NCBI RefSeq assembly: GCF_000620645.1
Contig: NZ_KK211159.1
Location: 813,321-877,320, forward strand
Direction of reading: 5' to 3'
Length of the DNA: 64,000 nt
Origin: Nocardioides sp. URHA0032
GTDB taxonomy: Bacteria > Actinomycetota > Actinomycetes > Propionibacteriales > Nocardioidaceae
In this document: one piece after another, positions 41,765 to 50,415 of the stretch
Position numbering within the stretch: position 1 is the first letter of the stretch
Layout: each line of letters begins with the position of its first letter
The notes under the pieces: generated by a model
Databases searched by the model: none
The model's input: the letters and a program-made list of their open reading frames with translations, nothing else
Told to the model about the DNA's origin: nothing
Made by a program: the position numbers and the translations under genes

Positions 41765-42108
41765 TCCTCGATCAATCGTCGCACCAGCGCGCTGTCGTCG
41801 CCATGGGACTCGAAGTCAGCGAGCACCATCGCGATCGCCTCGCGCACCAGGCGGCCACGGTCGACCGCCAGCCCGTGCGAGCGTCGCAGCACCAGCCGGG
41901 CGTGCTCGAGGTCGAGCAGCTCGTCGGAGGTGACGTACACCGTCATCTTCTCGTCGTGCCGGACCCGTCCGCTCGGCTTCTTCGGACCGGAGCGGTCCTC
42001 AGCGTCAGCCGGCTCCTCGTCGGCACGCTGCGACGTCGGCTGCGCGACAGCCGGGGCGGTGGGGCGGAACAGGTCGTCGGCAGCGGGAAGGCTCACTCGT
42101 CGAGACAA
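41761..42108 (-). CDS. Ribbon-helix-helix-type small protein between parA and scpA
   Basis: A 115-residue protein with a disordered N-terminal half and a C-terminal KMTVYVTSDELLDLEHARLVLRRSHGLAVDRGRLVREAIAMVL segment that fits a ribbon-helix-helix DNA-binding fold. The gene is commonly found at this position in actinobacteria. It overlaps both parA (16 nt) and scpA (4 nt), so it is probably part of the chromosome-organisation unit. Confidence 0.8.
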   Translation of the reverse strand: MSRRVSLPAADDLFRPTAPAVAQPTSQRADEEPADAEDRSGPKKPSGRVRHDEKMTVYVTSDELLDLEHARLVLRRSHGLAVDRGRLVREAIAMVLADFESHGDDSALVRRLIEE

Positions 42109-43106
42109 CGAGCCAGCACCTCCTTGGCCAGCTGGCGGTAGGCCTCGGCGCCGGCGGACGCGGAGGCGTACGTCGTGATCGGCTCGCCCGCGACCGTGGA
42201 GTCGGAGAACTTCACGGTGCGCCGGATGACGGTCTGGAAGACCTTGTCACCCCACGCCTGCACCAGGCGCTCCATCACCTCGCGGCTGTGCAGCGTGCGG
42301 CCGTCGTACATGGTGCCGAGCACGCCGTCGATCTCGAGCTTGGGGTTGAGCCGCTCGCGGACCTTGTCGATGGTGGTCTTGAGCAGCGCGACACCGCGCA
42401 GCGCGAAGTACTCGCACTCCAGCGGCACGATCACGCCGTCCGAGGCGGTGAGCGCGTTGACGGTCAGCAGGCCGAGCGAGGGCTGGCAGTCGATCAGGAT
42501 GACGTCGTAGTCCGCCATCGCCGGGGCGAGCACCCGCTGGAGGGTCTGCTCGCGGGCGACCTCGTGCACCAGCTGCACCTCGGCGGCGGAGAGGTCGATG
42601 TTCGACGGCAGCAGGTCCATGCCCGGCACGCCGCTCGGGACGACGACCTCGCGGATGTCGACCTCGCGGTCCATCAGCAGGTTGTAGATCGTCAGGTCCA
42701 TCTCGTGCGGGTTCAGCCCGAGGCCGACCGACAGGGAGCCCTGCGGGTCGAAGTCGACGAGCAGCACCTTGCGGCCGTACTCGGCCAGCGAGGCGCCCAG
42801 GTTGATCGTCGTCGTGGTCTTGCCGACGCCGCCCTTCTGGTTGCACATCGAGATCACGCGGGCCTGGCCGTGCTCGGTCACGGGGCGCGGCTCCGGCAGG
42901 TCGGGCATCGGGCGCCCGGTCGGACCGAGCTTGGCCTCGGCCGGGGGGCGCTCGAAGGGAAGGGCGTCGGCCACGTGGTCCTCTCGGGGATCTGGTGCAT
43001 CGGGGGAAGGAGGGACGGGGGTGCGGACGACGGGCGGCATCGTGCCGGCGACGCTGCCGCCGGGCGCCGAGGTCGGGACTCCACCGAACGTGCCGCCTGC
43101 GTTCAT
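42093..43106 (-). CDS. parA: ParA/Soj-family chromosome-partitioning ATPase
   Basis: The 337-residue protein has an ~80-residue Pro-rich N-terminal extension, then a deviant Walker A KGGVGKTTT (91-99), a Walker B region VDFDPQGSLSVGLG and ILIDCQPSLGLLT, and the ParA C-terminus. The ATG at 43106 is chosen because GGGAG lies 6 nt upstream. A TAGAGT hexamer at 43162-43167 is a candidate -10. It lacks an adjacent parB, so it is the second ParA near scpAB, not the oriC-linked one. Confidence 0.92.
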   Translation of the reverse strand: MNAGGTFGGVPTSAPGGSVAGTMPPVVRTPVPPSPDAPDPREDHVADALPFERPPAEAKLGPTGRPMPDLPEPRPVTEHGQARVISMCNQKGGVGKTTTTINLGASLAEYGRKVLLVDFDPQGSLSVGLGLNPHEMDLTIYNLLMDREVDIREVVVPSGVPGMDLLPSNIDLSAAEVQLVHEVAREQTLQRVLAPAMADYDVILIDCQPSLGLLTVNALTASDGVIVPLECEYFALRGVALLKTTIDKVRERLNPKLEIDGVLGTMYDGRTLHSREVMERLVQAWGDKVFQTVIRRTVKFSDSTVAGEPITTYASASAGAEAYRQLAKEVLARCLDE

Positions 43107-43259
43107 CGAGCGCTCCCTCATCCATATGTCGACTCGACGACTTGTGGTCGACTCGCGGGCGACTCTAGGTGCGCCCCCCGACAGCGACAAGCCGAAGCGG
43201 GAAACCCCCAGCCCGATGGCGAAATCTGTTGATGGACTGTGCACTGCGCCGCCTGCAGT

Positions 43260-43285
43260 TGCACAGGCCGCCCCCTGCCTGTGCA
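43260..43285 (-). terminator. Hairpin downstream of the GNAT gene
   Basis: TGCACAGGC and GCCTGTGCA form a perfect 9-bp stem with an 8-nt loop. It starts 19 nt beyond the GNAT stop on the minus strand and upstream of the parA promoter region. Confidence 0.6.
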
Positions 43286-43304
43286 CAGCCCTGTGGAGGA
43301 CGGA

Positions 43305-43613
43305 TCAGTCCGTCGCGGTGCTCCGGGGCACGGCGTGGACGAGGTCCTGGTAGTCCGGGTGCTTCTCGATCCAGCCCTTGATGAAGGGACACAGCGGCAG
43401 CACCTGCTTGCCGGTCCCGCGCACGTCGTCGAGACCGAACCGGGCGATCGCCGACCCGACGCCCCGGCCCTCGAACCGGTCGTCGACCTCGGTGTGGGTG
43501 AAGACCACCAGCCGGTCGGTGAGCTGGTACTCGGCGAACCCGGCCAGCTCGCCGTCGATGTGGGCCTCGTACCGGCCGGCCTGCGGGTTCTTCGAAGTCA
43601 CGACGTCGCTCAT
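43305..43613 (-). CDS. GNAT-family N-acetyltransferase (YjdJ-type)
   Basis: The 102-residue protein is a short GNAT of the YjdJ type: YEAHIDGELAGFAEYQLTDRLVVFTHTEVDDRFEGRGVGSAIARFGLDDVRG has the acetyl-CoA loop RFEGRGVGSA, followed by VLPLCPFIKGWIEKHPDYQDLV. The ATG at 43613 is preceded by TAGGGT at a 7-nt spacing, so the start codon is also the likely transcription start. The substrate is unknown. Confidence 0.88.
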   Translation of the reverse strand: MSDVVTSKNPQAGRYEAHIDGELAGFAEYQLTDRLVVFTHTEVDDRFEGRGVGSAIARFGLDDVRGTGKQVLPLCPFIKGWIEKHPDYQDLVHAVPRSTATD

Positions 43614-43620
43614 GTCCTCG

Positions 43621-43630
43621 ACCCTAGACT
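43621..43630. promoter_or_regulatory. Divergent promoters with overlapping -10 hexamers (GNAT / GH26)
   Basis: ACCCTAGACT contains TAGACT on the plus strand (43625-43630, 6 nt before the GH26 GTG) and TAGGGT on the minus strand (43626-43621, 7 nt before the GNAT ATG). They share the central TA. The two start codons lie only 23 nt apart, so both transcripts would be leaderless and mutually exclusive at the open-complex stage. Confidence 0.6.
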
Positions 43631-43636
43631 GCGGGT

Positions 43637-45004
43637 GTGCGACCACGGGGGGCCGTGACGGTCTTGCTGGCGGGGTTGCTCACGGGGGGATTGATCGCGT
43701 CCGGGGCCACCCCTGCGTCCGCGCGCCCGGAACGGGGCGGCCCGACGGTCAGCGTGCGCGTCGCTCCCCCGGTCGTCACCGTCGGCGAGCCGGCCGCGGT
43801 GGTGGCCCGGCTGACCACCGCCCAGCGGGGTCGCCCGCTGACGGTCGAGACCTACACCGACGGCAGCTGGGTGCCGCTCACCGACGGCACGTCCGACGCG
43901 GCCGGCCGCGCCGTCGTACCGCTGGACACCACGGCTGCGGGCACCCGGCGGCTGCGGGTGGTGGCCGAGGCGTGGAACGGCACGCCGGCCACGACCTCCA
44001 GCCCGGTGACGCTGAAGGTCTACCCGCCCTCGACGTGCACGCCGAGGCCGGCGCTCGCCGACCCGGGCGCCGGCCTCGCGGCGCGCTGCCTGGCCGCGCG
44101 GCTGGACCGCTGGCGCGGCGCCGGCCTGATGGGTGTCGGGCAGCAGCTCAACATGTCGAGCCAGCAGTACGCCGACCCGCTGACGGCGCTCGGTGGCCGG
44201 CGGGTCTCCGTCGTCGGCTTCGACCTGTGGGAGCTCGGCAAGACGAGGACCTATGAGTTCCCGTTCTTCGACCAGGCGTTCTCGGACCTGGTCGCCTCCG
44301 CTCAGGGCGGGGCGGTGCTGACCGCGTCCTGGCACGCGCCGAACCCGCACACCGGCGGGGACTACCACGACCGGTCCTGGCACGACCTCGGCGCCCTGCT
44401 CCGGCCCTCGTCGCCGGAGGCGCAGACGTTCTGGGCCGGCTTCGACGAGCAGCTCGGCGTGCTCGCCGCGCTCCAGGACCAGGGCGTGGCCGTCGTCTTC
44501 CGGCCGTTCCACGAGGCGAACGGCGACTGGTTCTGGTGGGGACGGCCCAGCGCCACGGTCTTCAAGCAGGTGTACCGGGCGATGCAGCAGCGCGCCTGGG
44601 CCGCCGGCGTGCACAACGTGCTGTGGGCCTACTCGTTCGCCGCGGCCGACCGGACCGGCATCACCGCGCCCGAGAAGCTGGTCCCGGCCGCCGTGGACGT
44701 GGCGGGCATCGACTCCTACTACCCCTCGACCGGCTCGCACCGCGCCCAGGCGCCCTCGATGAACGGGTACGCCGCCGTGGCGAAGCGGGTGCCCCGGATG
44801 GCGATCACCGAGATCGGCCCGGCCGCGGACACCTCCCGCTCGTGGAAGGCGTCCACCGTCACCGCGACCGCGAAGGCGCAGGCCCGCAAGCCGCTGTGGG
44901 CACTGCTCTGGGTCGACGACGGGAGCGGCGCCAAGCAGATCTCCTCCCTCAACGGCGGCCTGTCCTGGCTGGACTCCTGCCCCTTCGGCTACTGCCTCCT
45001 CTGA
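43637..45004 (+). CDS. Secreted glycoside hydrolase family 26 protein (beta-mannanase-like)
   Basis: GH26 enzymes cleave beta-1,4-mannan or related glycans. The 455-residue protein has a signal peptide (cleavage near residue 29), an Ig/cell-adhesion-type beta domain (~36-128), and a GH26 TIM barrel. The acid/base Glu293 is in RPFHEANGDWFWWG and the nucleophile Glu392 in AITEIGP. It starts with GTG. No sugar transporter or regulator is adjacent, so substrate choice cannot be inferred. Confidence 0.9.
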   Translation: MRPRGAVTVLLAGLLTGGLIASGATPASARPERGGPTVSVRVAPPVVTVGEPAAVVARLTTAQRGRPLTVETYTDGSWVPLTDGTSDAAGRAVVPLDTTAAGTRRLRVVAEAWNGTPATTSSPVTLKVYPPSTCTPRPALADPGAGLAARCLAARLDRWRGAGLMGVGQQLNMSSQQYADPLTALGGRRVSVVGFDLWELGKTRTYEFPFFDQAFSDLVASAQGGAVLTASWHAPNPHTGGDYHDRSWHDLGALLRPSSPEAQTFWAGFDEQLGVLAALQDQGVAVVFRPFHEANGDWFWWGRPSATVFKQVYRAMQQRAWAAGVHNVLWAYSFAAADRTGITAPEKLVPAAVDVAGIDSYYPSTGSHRAQAPSMNGYAAVAKRVPRMAITEIGPAADTSRSWKASTVTATAKAQARKPLWALLWVDDGSGAKQISSLNGGLSWLDSCPFGYCLL

Positions 45005-45030
45005 CGACTGTCTGCTCGGCTGCGCCGAGA

Positions 45031-45095
45031 CCGTCGAGTGACGCGAACTGGCTGGAAATTCGCCGTTCTGACAGCCAGTTCACGTCACTCGACGG
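45031..45095. repeat. Long imperfect palindrome, REP-like
   Basis: Two 24-nt arms (45031-45054 and 45072-45095) are complementary at 23 of 24 positions, with a 17-nt loop. It fills the gap between the convergent GH26 and helicase genes and would act as a strong bidirectional terminator. The size and precision suggest a dispersed palindromic element. Confidence 0.7.
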
Positions 45096-45099
45096 GAGA

Positions 45100-47610
45100 T
45101 CAGCCGCCCAGCCGCCGCATCGCGGTCGCCCGGAGCACCAGCTCACCGGCCTCGTCGGAGGCATCCAGGTCGGCCTCGGCCTCGATCACCCAGTCGTGGT
45201 GGCCCTCGGGGTCGTGGACGGTCTGGGTGACCTGCCAGGTGCGCCCGGTCTCGGCCACGGCCAGCAGGTCGGGGCCGCGGGCATCGGCGTCCAGCAGCAC
45301 CCGGTCGTGCTCGGCGTAGTACTCCTCGATCGCCTCGTCCCAGGCCGACCGGGTCATCACGACCTCGCCCGGGGGGTCGGTGCGGTCCGCGGCGGCGCGC
45401 TCCATCGCCATCAGGCCGTCCAGGTCGTCGCGGGCGACCAGCTCGACCCGGCGGAACATCGCGTTGCGGATCATCACCGCGAACGCACGCGCCTGCTTCG
45501 AGATCGGCCGCGGCGACGGCGGCGGCTCGTGGTGAGCCACGTCCGACCGCACGTGTGAGGGGTCCGCCAGCGCCTCCCACTCGTCGAGCAGCGAGGAGTC
45601 GGTCTGCCGCACCGTCTCCCCCAGCCACTCGACCAGGTCCTCCAGCTCCGGCGTCCGGTGCTGGTCCGGGACGGTCTGCCGCAGCGTGCGGTACGCGTCG
45701 GTCAGGTAGCGCAGCACCAGCCCCTCGGAGCGGGCCAGCTGGTAGCGCCCGACGAAGTCGGTGAACGACATCCCCTGCTCGTACATCTCCCGCACGACCG
45801 ACTTCGGCTGCAGCGCGTCCTCGGGGAGCCACGGGTGGCGCTGCCGGTAGATCTCGTACGTCGCCTCGAGCAGCTCCGCGAGCGGCCGCGGCCAGGTCAC
45901 GTCCTCGAGGAGCGCCATCCGCTCGTCGTACTCGATGCCGTCCGCCTTCATCTCGGCAACCGCCTCACCCCGCGCGGCGAACTGCTGCTGCATCAGGACC
46001 TGCCGCGGCCCCTCCAGCACCGCCTCGATCACCGACACGATGTCGAGCGTGTGCTCCACCGCCTCGGGATCCAGCACGTCGAGAGCGGCGAGCGCGAAGT
46101 GCGCGAGCGGCTGGTTGAGCGCGAAGTCCACGGGCAGGTCGACCGTGAGCACGTAGCGGCGGCCGAACGCGTCCGGCTCGTCCAGTCGCGTGAGTACGCC
46201 GGAGTGCACGAGCGACCGCGCCAGCCGGAGGGCGCGGCGCGCCAGCCGCCGCTGCTGGCGCGGGTCCTCGTGGTTGTCGGTGAGCAGCCGCCGCAGCACC
46301 GGGAACGCGTCCTCGTCCCGGGCCAGGACGTTGATCAGCATCGCGTTGTCGACCTTCATCCGCGAGACGAGCGGCTCCGGCTCCCCCGCCACGAGCTTGT
46401 CGAAGGTCTGCTCGGTCCAGACGACGGTGCCCTCCGGGGGCTTCCGCAGCTGCACCTTCGAGTTCTTCCTGCCCGCGGCCTGCCGCTCGGCGACCTTGGC
46501 CTTGGCCTTCTCGTTCTCGATGACGTGCTCGGGCGCCTGCACCACGACGTACCCGGCGGTATCGAAGCCGGCTCGGCCCGCGCGGCCGGCGATCTGCAGG
46601 AACTCGCGGGTCCGCAGGATCCGCTGCCGGCTGCCGTCGAACTTCGTCAGGCCCGTGAAGAGCACGGTGCGGATCGGCACGTTGATGCCGACGCCGAGGG
46701 TGTCGGTGCCGCAGATGACGCCCAGCAGGCCGGCCTGCGCGAGCTGCTCCACGAGTCGGCGGTAGCGCGGCAGCATCCCCGCGTGGTGGACGCCGATCCC
46801 CCGTCGCAGCAGCTTCGAGAGCGTCTTGCCGAACCCGGCCCCGAACCGGACCTGGTCCAGTCGGTCACCGAGGTCGGGCTTCGGCACCCAGCCGGCCTTG
46901 AGCAGCGTCGTGGCGTGCTCGACGGCGTCCTTCTGGGTGAAGTGCACGACGTAGACCGGACCCTGGCCGGTCGTGACCAGCTCCTCCAGGGTCTCCGCGA
47001 GCGGCGTCATCACCCAGGAGAACGTCAGCGGCACCGGGCGTACGGCGTCCGCGACGACGGTTGTCTCCCGCCCGTTGCGCCGGGTCAGGTCCGCGGCCAG
47101 GTCGGTGACGTCGCCGAGGGTCGCCGACATCAGCAGGAACTGCGCCTGCGGCAGCTCCAGCAGCGGCACCTGCCAGGCCCAGCCCCGGTCCGGCTCGGCG
47201 TAGAAGTGGAACTCGTCCATCACCACGAGGCCGACGTCGGCGGACGACCCCTCGCGGAGCGCGATGTTGGCGAGCACCTCCGCGGTGCAGCAGATGATCG
47301 GCGCGTCGGGGTTCACCGAGGCGTCGCCGGTGAGCATGCCGACGTCGGCGGCCCCGAACTCCTCGACCAGCGCGAAGAACTTCTCACTCACCAATGCCTT
47401 GATCGGGGCCGTGTAGAAGGACACGCGGTCCTCGGCCAGCGCGGCCCGGTGGGCGGCCTCGGCTACCAGCGACTTGCCGGACCCGGTCGGCGTCGCGAGC
47501 ACCACGTTGTCCCCGGACAGGAGGGAGAGGATCGCCTCCTCCTGGTGCGGGTACAGCGTCAGCCCGCGGTTCGCAGCCGCCGCGGTGATGACTTCCAGCA
47601 GATCGCTCAC
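45100..47610 (-). CDS. DEAD/DEAH-box helicase, Ski2-like, with DUF3516
   Basis: The 836-residue superfamily 2 helicase has motif I ATPTGSGKS, motif II DEFHFY, motif III LLMSATLGD and motif VI QIAGRAGRAGF. These are followed by a long C-terminal region of DUF3516 type, known from actinobacterial Ski2-like helicases. A role in RNA turnover is inferred from the family. It is transcribed toward the palindrome at 45031, and xerD ends 98 nt upstream. Confidence 0.9.
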   Translation of the reverse strand: MSDLLEVITAAAANRGLTLYPHQEEAILSLLSGDNVVLATPTGSGKSLVAEAAHRAALAEDRVSFYTAPIKALVSEKFFALVEEFGAADVGMLTGDASVNPDAPIICCTAEVLANIALREGSSADVGLVVMDEFHFYAEPDRGWAWQVPLLELPQAQFLLMSATLGDVTDLAADLTRRNGRETTVVADAVRPVPLTFSWVMTPLAETLEELVTTGQGPVYVVHFTQKDAVEHATTLLKAGWVPKPDLGDRLDQVRFGAGFGKTLSKLLRRGIGVHHAGMLPRYRRLVEQLAQAGLLGVICGTDTLGVGINVPIRTVLFTGLTKFDGSRQRILRTREFLQIAGRAGRAGFDTAGYVVVQAPEHVIENEKAKAKVAERQAAGRKNSKVQLRKPPEGTVVWTEQTFDKLVAGEPEPLVSRMKVDNAMLINVLARDEDAFPVLRRLLTDNHEDPRQQRRLARRALRLARSLVHSGVLTRLDEPDAFGRRYVLTVDLPVDFALNQPLAHFALAALDVLDPEAVEHTLDIVSVIEAVLEGPRQVLMQQQFAARGEAVAEMKADGIEYDERMALLEDVTWPRPLAELLEATYEIYRQRHPWLPEDALQPKSVVREMYEQGMSFTDFVGRYQLARSEGLVLRYLTDAYRTLRQTVPDQHRTPELEDLVEWLGETVRQTDSSLLDEWEALADPSHVRSDVAHHEPPPSPRPISKQARAFAVMIRNAMFRRVELVARDDLDGLMAMERAAADRTDPPGEVVMTRSAWDEAIEEYYAEHDRVLLDADARGPDLLAVAETGRTWQVTQTVHDPEGHHDWVIEAEADLDASDEAGELVLRATAMRRLGG

Positions 47611-47708
47611 GTCGACATCTTTCCCCTAGCACTCGCCAAGCCGTGGTTGCTCGATCGCACCATCTCGGCCACGTAGCGAGGCAGCGCGAGGCCTACGCGA
47701 TCAAGACA

Positions 47709-48647
47709 CTAGTCGCGGGCCCTCGGGTGGGCAGTGGCGAACACTTCCCGCAGGTTGTCCACGGTCACCAGCGTGTAGACCTGCGTGGTCGTGACCGACG
47801 CGTGGCCGAGCAGCTCCTGGACGACGCGGACGTCGGCGCCGCCGTCGAGCAGGTGCGTGGCGAACGAGTGTCGCAGGGTGTGCGGCGAGACGTCCTTGGT
47901 CACCCCGGCCCGCTCGGCAGCCTTGACCAGCACCGCCCACGCCGACTGGCGCGACAGCCGGCCGCCGCGCGCGTTGAGGAACAGCGCCGGCGTGCCCTTC
48001 CCGGCAGCCACCAGCTCGGGACGCCCGCGGACCAAGTAGCTGCCCACGGCCTCGCGGGCGTACGACCCGACCGGCACCAGCCGCTCCTTGCCACCCTTGC
48101 CGCGCAGCAGCACGGTGCCGACCACCTCCCCCGCGTCCGGGAGGTCCAGGTCGTCGACGTCCAGACCGACGGCCTCGGAGATCCGGGCACCCGTGCCGTA
48201 CAGCACCTCCAGCAGCGCCCGGTCCCGTAGCGCCAGGGTGGTCCCCGGCGATCCGGCCGCCTCCAGGATGGCCTCGACGTCGGCCAGCGGCAGCGCCTTC
48301 GGCAGCCGCTTCGCCGGGGCGGGCGGCTTGACGCCGCTCGCCGGGTCGACGGTCGCGAGGCCGTCGGCGACCGCGAACCTGTGGAACCCGCGCACCGCCA
48401 CCACCGTGCGAGCGGCGGAGGTGGAGCTCAGCGCCGGATGACCCTGGTCGCCCTCACGGAGACGCATCAGGAAGCCCGACACCGTCGCCTCGCTGATGCC
48501 GGCCAGATCCTCGATCCCGACCTCGGCGAGGTACTCCTGGTACCGCCGCAGGTCCCGGCGGTACGACGTCAGCGTGTTCGCCGCGAGGCCGCGCTCCACC
48601 GAGAGGTGGTCGAGGTAGGTCCGGACGGCGCGCTGGACGTCGTTCAT
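47709..48647 (-). CDS. xerD: Tyrosine site-specific recombinase XerD
   Basis: XerD resolves chromosome dimers at dif with XerC. The 312-residue protein has a SAM-like N-terminal core-binding domain and all catalytic residues: Arg in GTGARISEAVGL, Lys in LLRGKGGKERL, HTLRHSFATHLL, LLGHAS and the Tyr in TTTQVYT. Its location near pyrG and scpAB fits the conserved chromosomal xerD, not a mobile integrase. Confidence 0.94.
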   Translation of the reverse strand: MNDVQRAVRTYLDHLSVERGLAANTLTSYRRDLRRYQEYLAEVGIEDLAGISEATVSGFLMRLREGDQGHPALSSTSAARTVVAVRGFHRFAVADGLATVDPASGVKPPAPAKRLPKALPLADVEAILEAAGSPGTTLALRDRALLEVLYGTGARISEAVGLDVDDLDLPDAGEVVGTVLLRGKGGKERLVPVGSYAREAVGSYLVRGRPELVAAGKGTPALFLNARGGRLSRQSAWAVLVKAAERAGVTKDVSPHTLRHSFATHLLDGGADVRVVQELLGHASVTTTQVYTLVTVDNLREVFATAHPRARD

Positions 48648-48657
48648 GCCGCGACGT

Positions 48658-49782
48658 TCAGCTGAGCACCTCGTCGAGGGAGACGGCGTCGATGCCGACC
48701 GCCTCGCCCACGGGGCCGTTCGTGAGCCGCCCGTCGTAGGTGTTCAGGCCGAGGGCCAGCGAGTGGTTGTCGCGGCACGCCTGCTGCCAGCCCTTGTCGG
48801 CCAGCGCCACGGCGTACGGCATCGTCGCGTTCGTGAGCGCGTAGGTGGAGGTGTTCGGGACCGCGCCCGGCATGTTCGCCACGCAGTAGAACGTCGAGTT
48901 GTGCACCTGGTACGTCGGGTCGTCGTGCGTGGTGGCGTGACTGTCCTCGAAGCAGCCGCCCTGGTCGATCGCGATGTCGACGAGCACCGAGCCGGGCTTC
49001 ATCCGCGAGACCAGGTCGTTGGAGACCAGCTTCGGCGCCGCCGCGCCCGGGATCAGCACCGCGCCGATCACCATGTCCGCCTCCATCACCTGCTGCTCGA
49101 TGGCCAGCTTCGACGACGCCAGGCCGTGGACCCGGTTGTTGTAGCGCCAGAACGACATCCGCAGCTTGTCCAGGTCGGTGTCCAGCAGCGTGACGTCCGC
49201 GCCCATGCCGAGCGCGATGTTCGCGGCGTTCTGCCCGGAGACGCCGGCGCCGATGATGACGACCTTGGCGTTCGCGACACCGCCCACACCGCCCATCAGC
49301 ACGCCGCGGCCGCCCTGGGCCTTCATCAGGTTGTAGGCGCCCACCTGGGGTGCGAGGCAGCCGGCGACCTCGGACATCGGGTACAGCAGCGGCAGCCCAC
49401 CCGAGGGCAGCTGCACGGTCTCGTAGGCGATGCCGGTGACCTTGCGCCGCATCAGCTCCTCGGTCAGCGGCTTGTCCGCGGCCAGGTGCAGGTAGGTGAA
49501 GAGCGTCAGCCCCTCCCGCATCCGCGGGTACTCCTCGGCGACCGGCTCCTTGACCTTGAGCACCATGTCGACGTTCCCGTCGGTGCCCCAGGCCTCCTCC
49601 GCGGTGCCGACGATCGTCGCGCCGGCCGCGACGTACTCCTCGTCGGTGATCTGGGAGCCCAGACCGGCGCCCTGCTGGATGAGGACCTCGTGCCCGTGCG
49701 CGATGAGCTCGTGCACGCCGATCGGCGTGATCGCCACCCGGTACTCGTGGTTCTTGACTTCCTTGGGGACGCCGACCTTCAC
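48658..49782 (-). CDS. ald: Alanine dehydrogenase
   Basis: Ald interconverts L-alanine and pyruvate with NAD and ammonia. The 374-residue protein begins MKVGVPKEVKNHEYRVAI, has the catalytic TYLHLAADKPL (His), the NAD-binding GAGVSGQNAA and the C-terminal VANMPGAVPNTSTYALTNAT, all canonical. GTG start overlapping the NUDIX stop (GTGA). It ends 10 nt before xerD begins. Confidence 0.96.
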   Translation of the reverse strand: MKVGVPKEVKNHEYRVAITPIGVHELIAHGHEVLIQQGAGLGSQITDEEYVAAGATIVGTAEEAWGTDGNVDMVLKVKEPVAEEYPRMREGLTLFTYLHLAADKPLTEELMRRKVTGIAYETVQLPSGGLPLLYPMSEVAGCLAPQVGAYNLMKAQGGRGVLMGGVGGVANAKVVIIGAGVSGQNAANIALGMGADVTLLDTDLDKLRMSFWRYNNRVHGLASSKLAIEQQVMEADMVIGAVLIPGAAAPKLVSNDLVSRMKPGSVLVDIAIDQGGCFEDSHATTHDDPTYQVHNSTFYCVANMPGAVPNTSTYALTNATMPYAVALADKGWQQACRDNHSLALGLNTYDGRLTNGPVGEAVGIDAVSLDEVLS

Positions 49783-50411
49783 GAATCCTGCTCCTTCTGG
49801 TGATCTGGGCCACTCCGTCGGGGCACCGGCGCGAGCCTACTCCCGGCGAGGAGGACGGCGAGCGCGAGGTGGGCGTCGCGCAGGCGCCCCCCGGCGACGG
49901 CGTCGTGGAGGTCCGCGAACGGGATCCACGCGAGCTCCATCTCGGCCTCCTCGTGCTCCGGCTGGAAGTCGCCGCGACCCACCTCGGTGAGGTCCCTGGC
50001 CAGGAAGTAGTGCGACATCTCCGCCGTGATCCCCGGCGAGGAGTACGCCGAGGTCAGGTGCGTCCAGGACCGGGCCTCGAGCCCGGCCTCCTCGGCCAGC
50101 TCGCGCCGGGCGACGTCGAGCGGTTCCTCACCGTCGACGTCCAGCAGCCCCGCCGGCAGCTGGACGAGCGTCTCCCGGACGGCGTGCCGGTACTGCCACA
50201 GGCACAGCGCCCGGTCCTGCGCGTCGAGCGCCAGCACGATCGCGGCGCCCGGGTGCTCCACGACCAGCCGGGAGAACGGCTCTTCGTCGGGGTGCCCAGG
50301 GCGGCGGATCAGGTCGTTGCGGAGCCGGACGACCCAGCCGCCCCCGTCGTACTCGAGGCGGCTCTCGGCCACCGGCCACTGCCCGGGGACGTCAGCGAGC
50401 TCGGGAGGCAC
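49779..50411 (-). CDS. NUDIX hydrolase (ADP-ribose pyrophosphatase-like)
   Basis: The 210-residue protein has a complete Nudix box, GLLDVDGEEPLDVARRELAEEAG (about 88-110), with the typical ADP-ribose-pyrophosphatase LPAG and SSPGIT loops. The frame reads back into pyrG, but the GTG at 50411 with GAGGA about 10 nt upstream gives the family length and lies 4 nt after the pyrG stop. It is coupled to ald downstream. Confidence 0.9.
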   Translation of the reverse strand: MPPELADVPGQWPVAESRLEYDGGGWVVRLRNDLIRRPGHPDEEPFSRLVVEHPGAAIVLALDAQDRALCLWQYRHAVRETLVQLPAGLLDVDGEEPLDVARRELAEEAGLEARSWTHLTSAYSSPGITAEMSHYFLARDLTEVGRGDFQPEHEEAEMELAWIPFADLHDAVAGGRLRDAHLALAVLLAGSRLAPVPRRSGPDHQKEQDS

Positions 50412-50415
50412 CGGA

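Noticed and set aside
43107..43304. Possible replication origin features near parA (direct GTCGACTCG repeats, CTGTGGAGG)
   Set aside because: No good DnaA box or parS site was seen, and this parA lies in the scpAB group, far from an expected oriC gene set.
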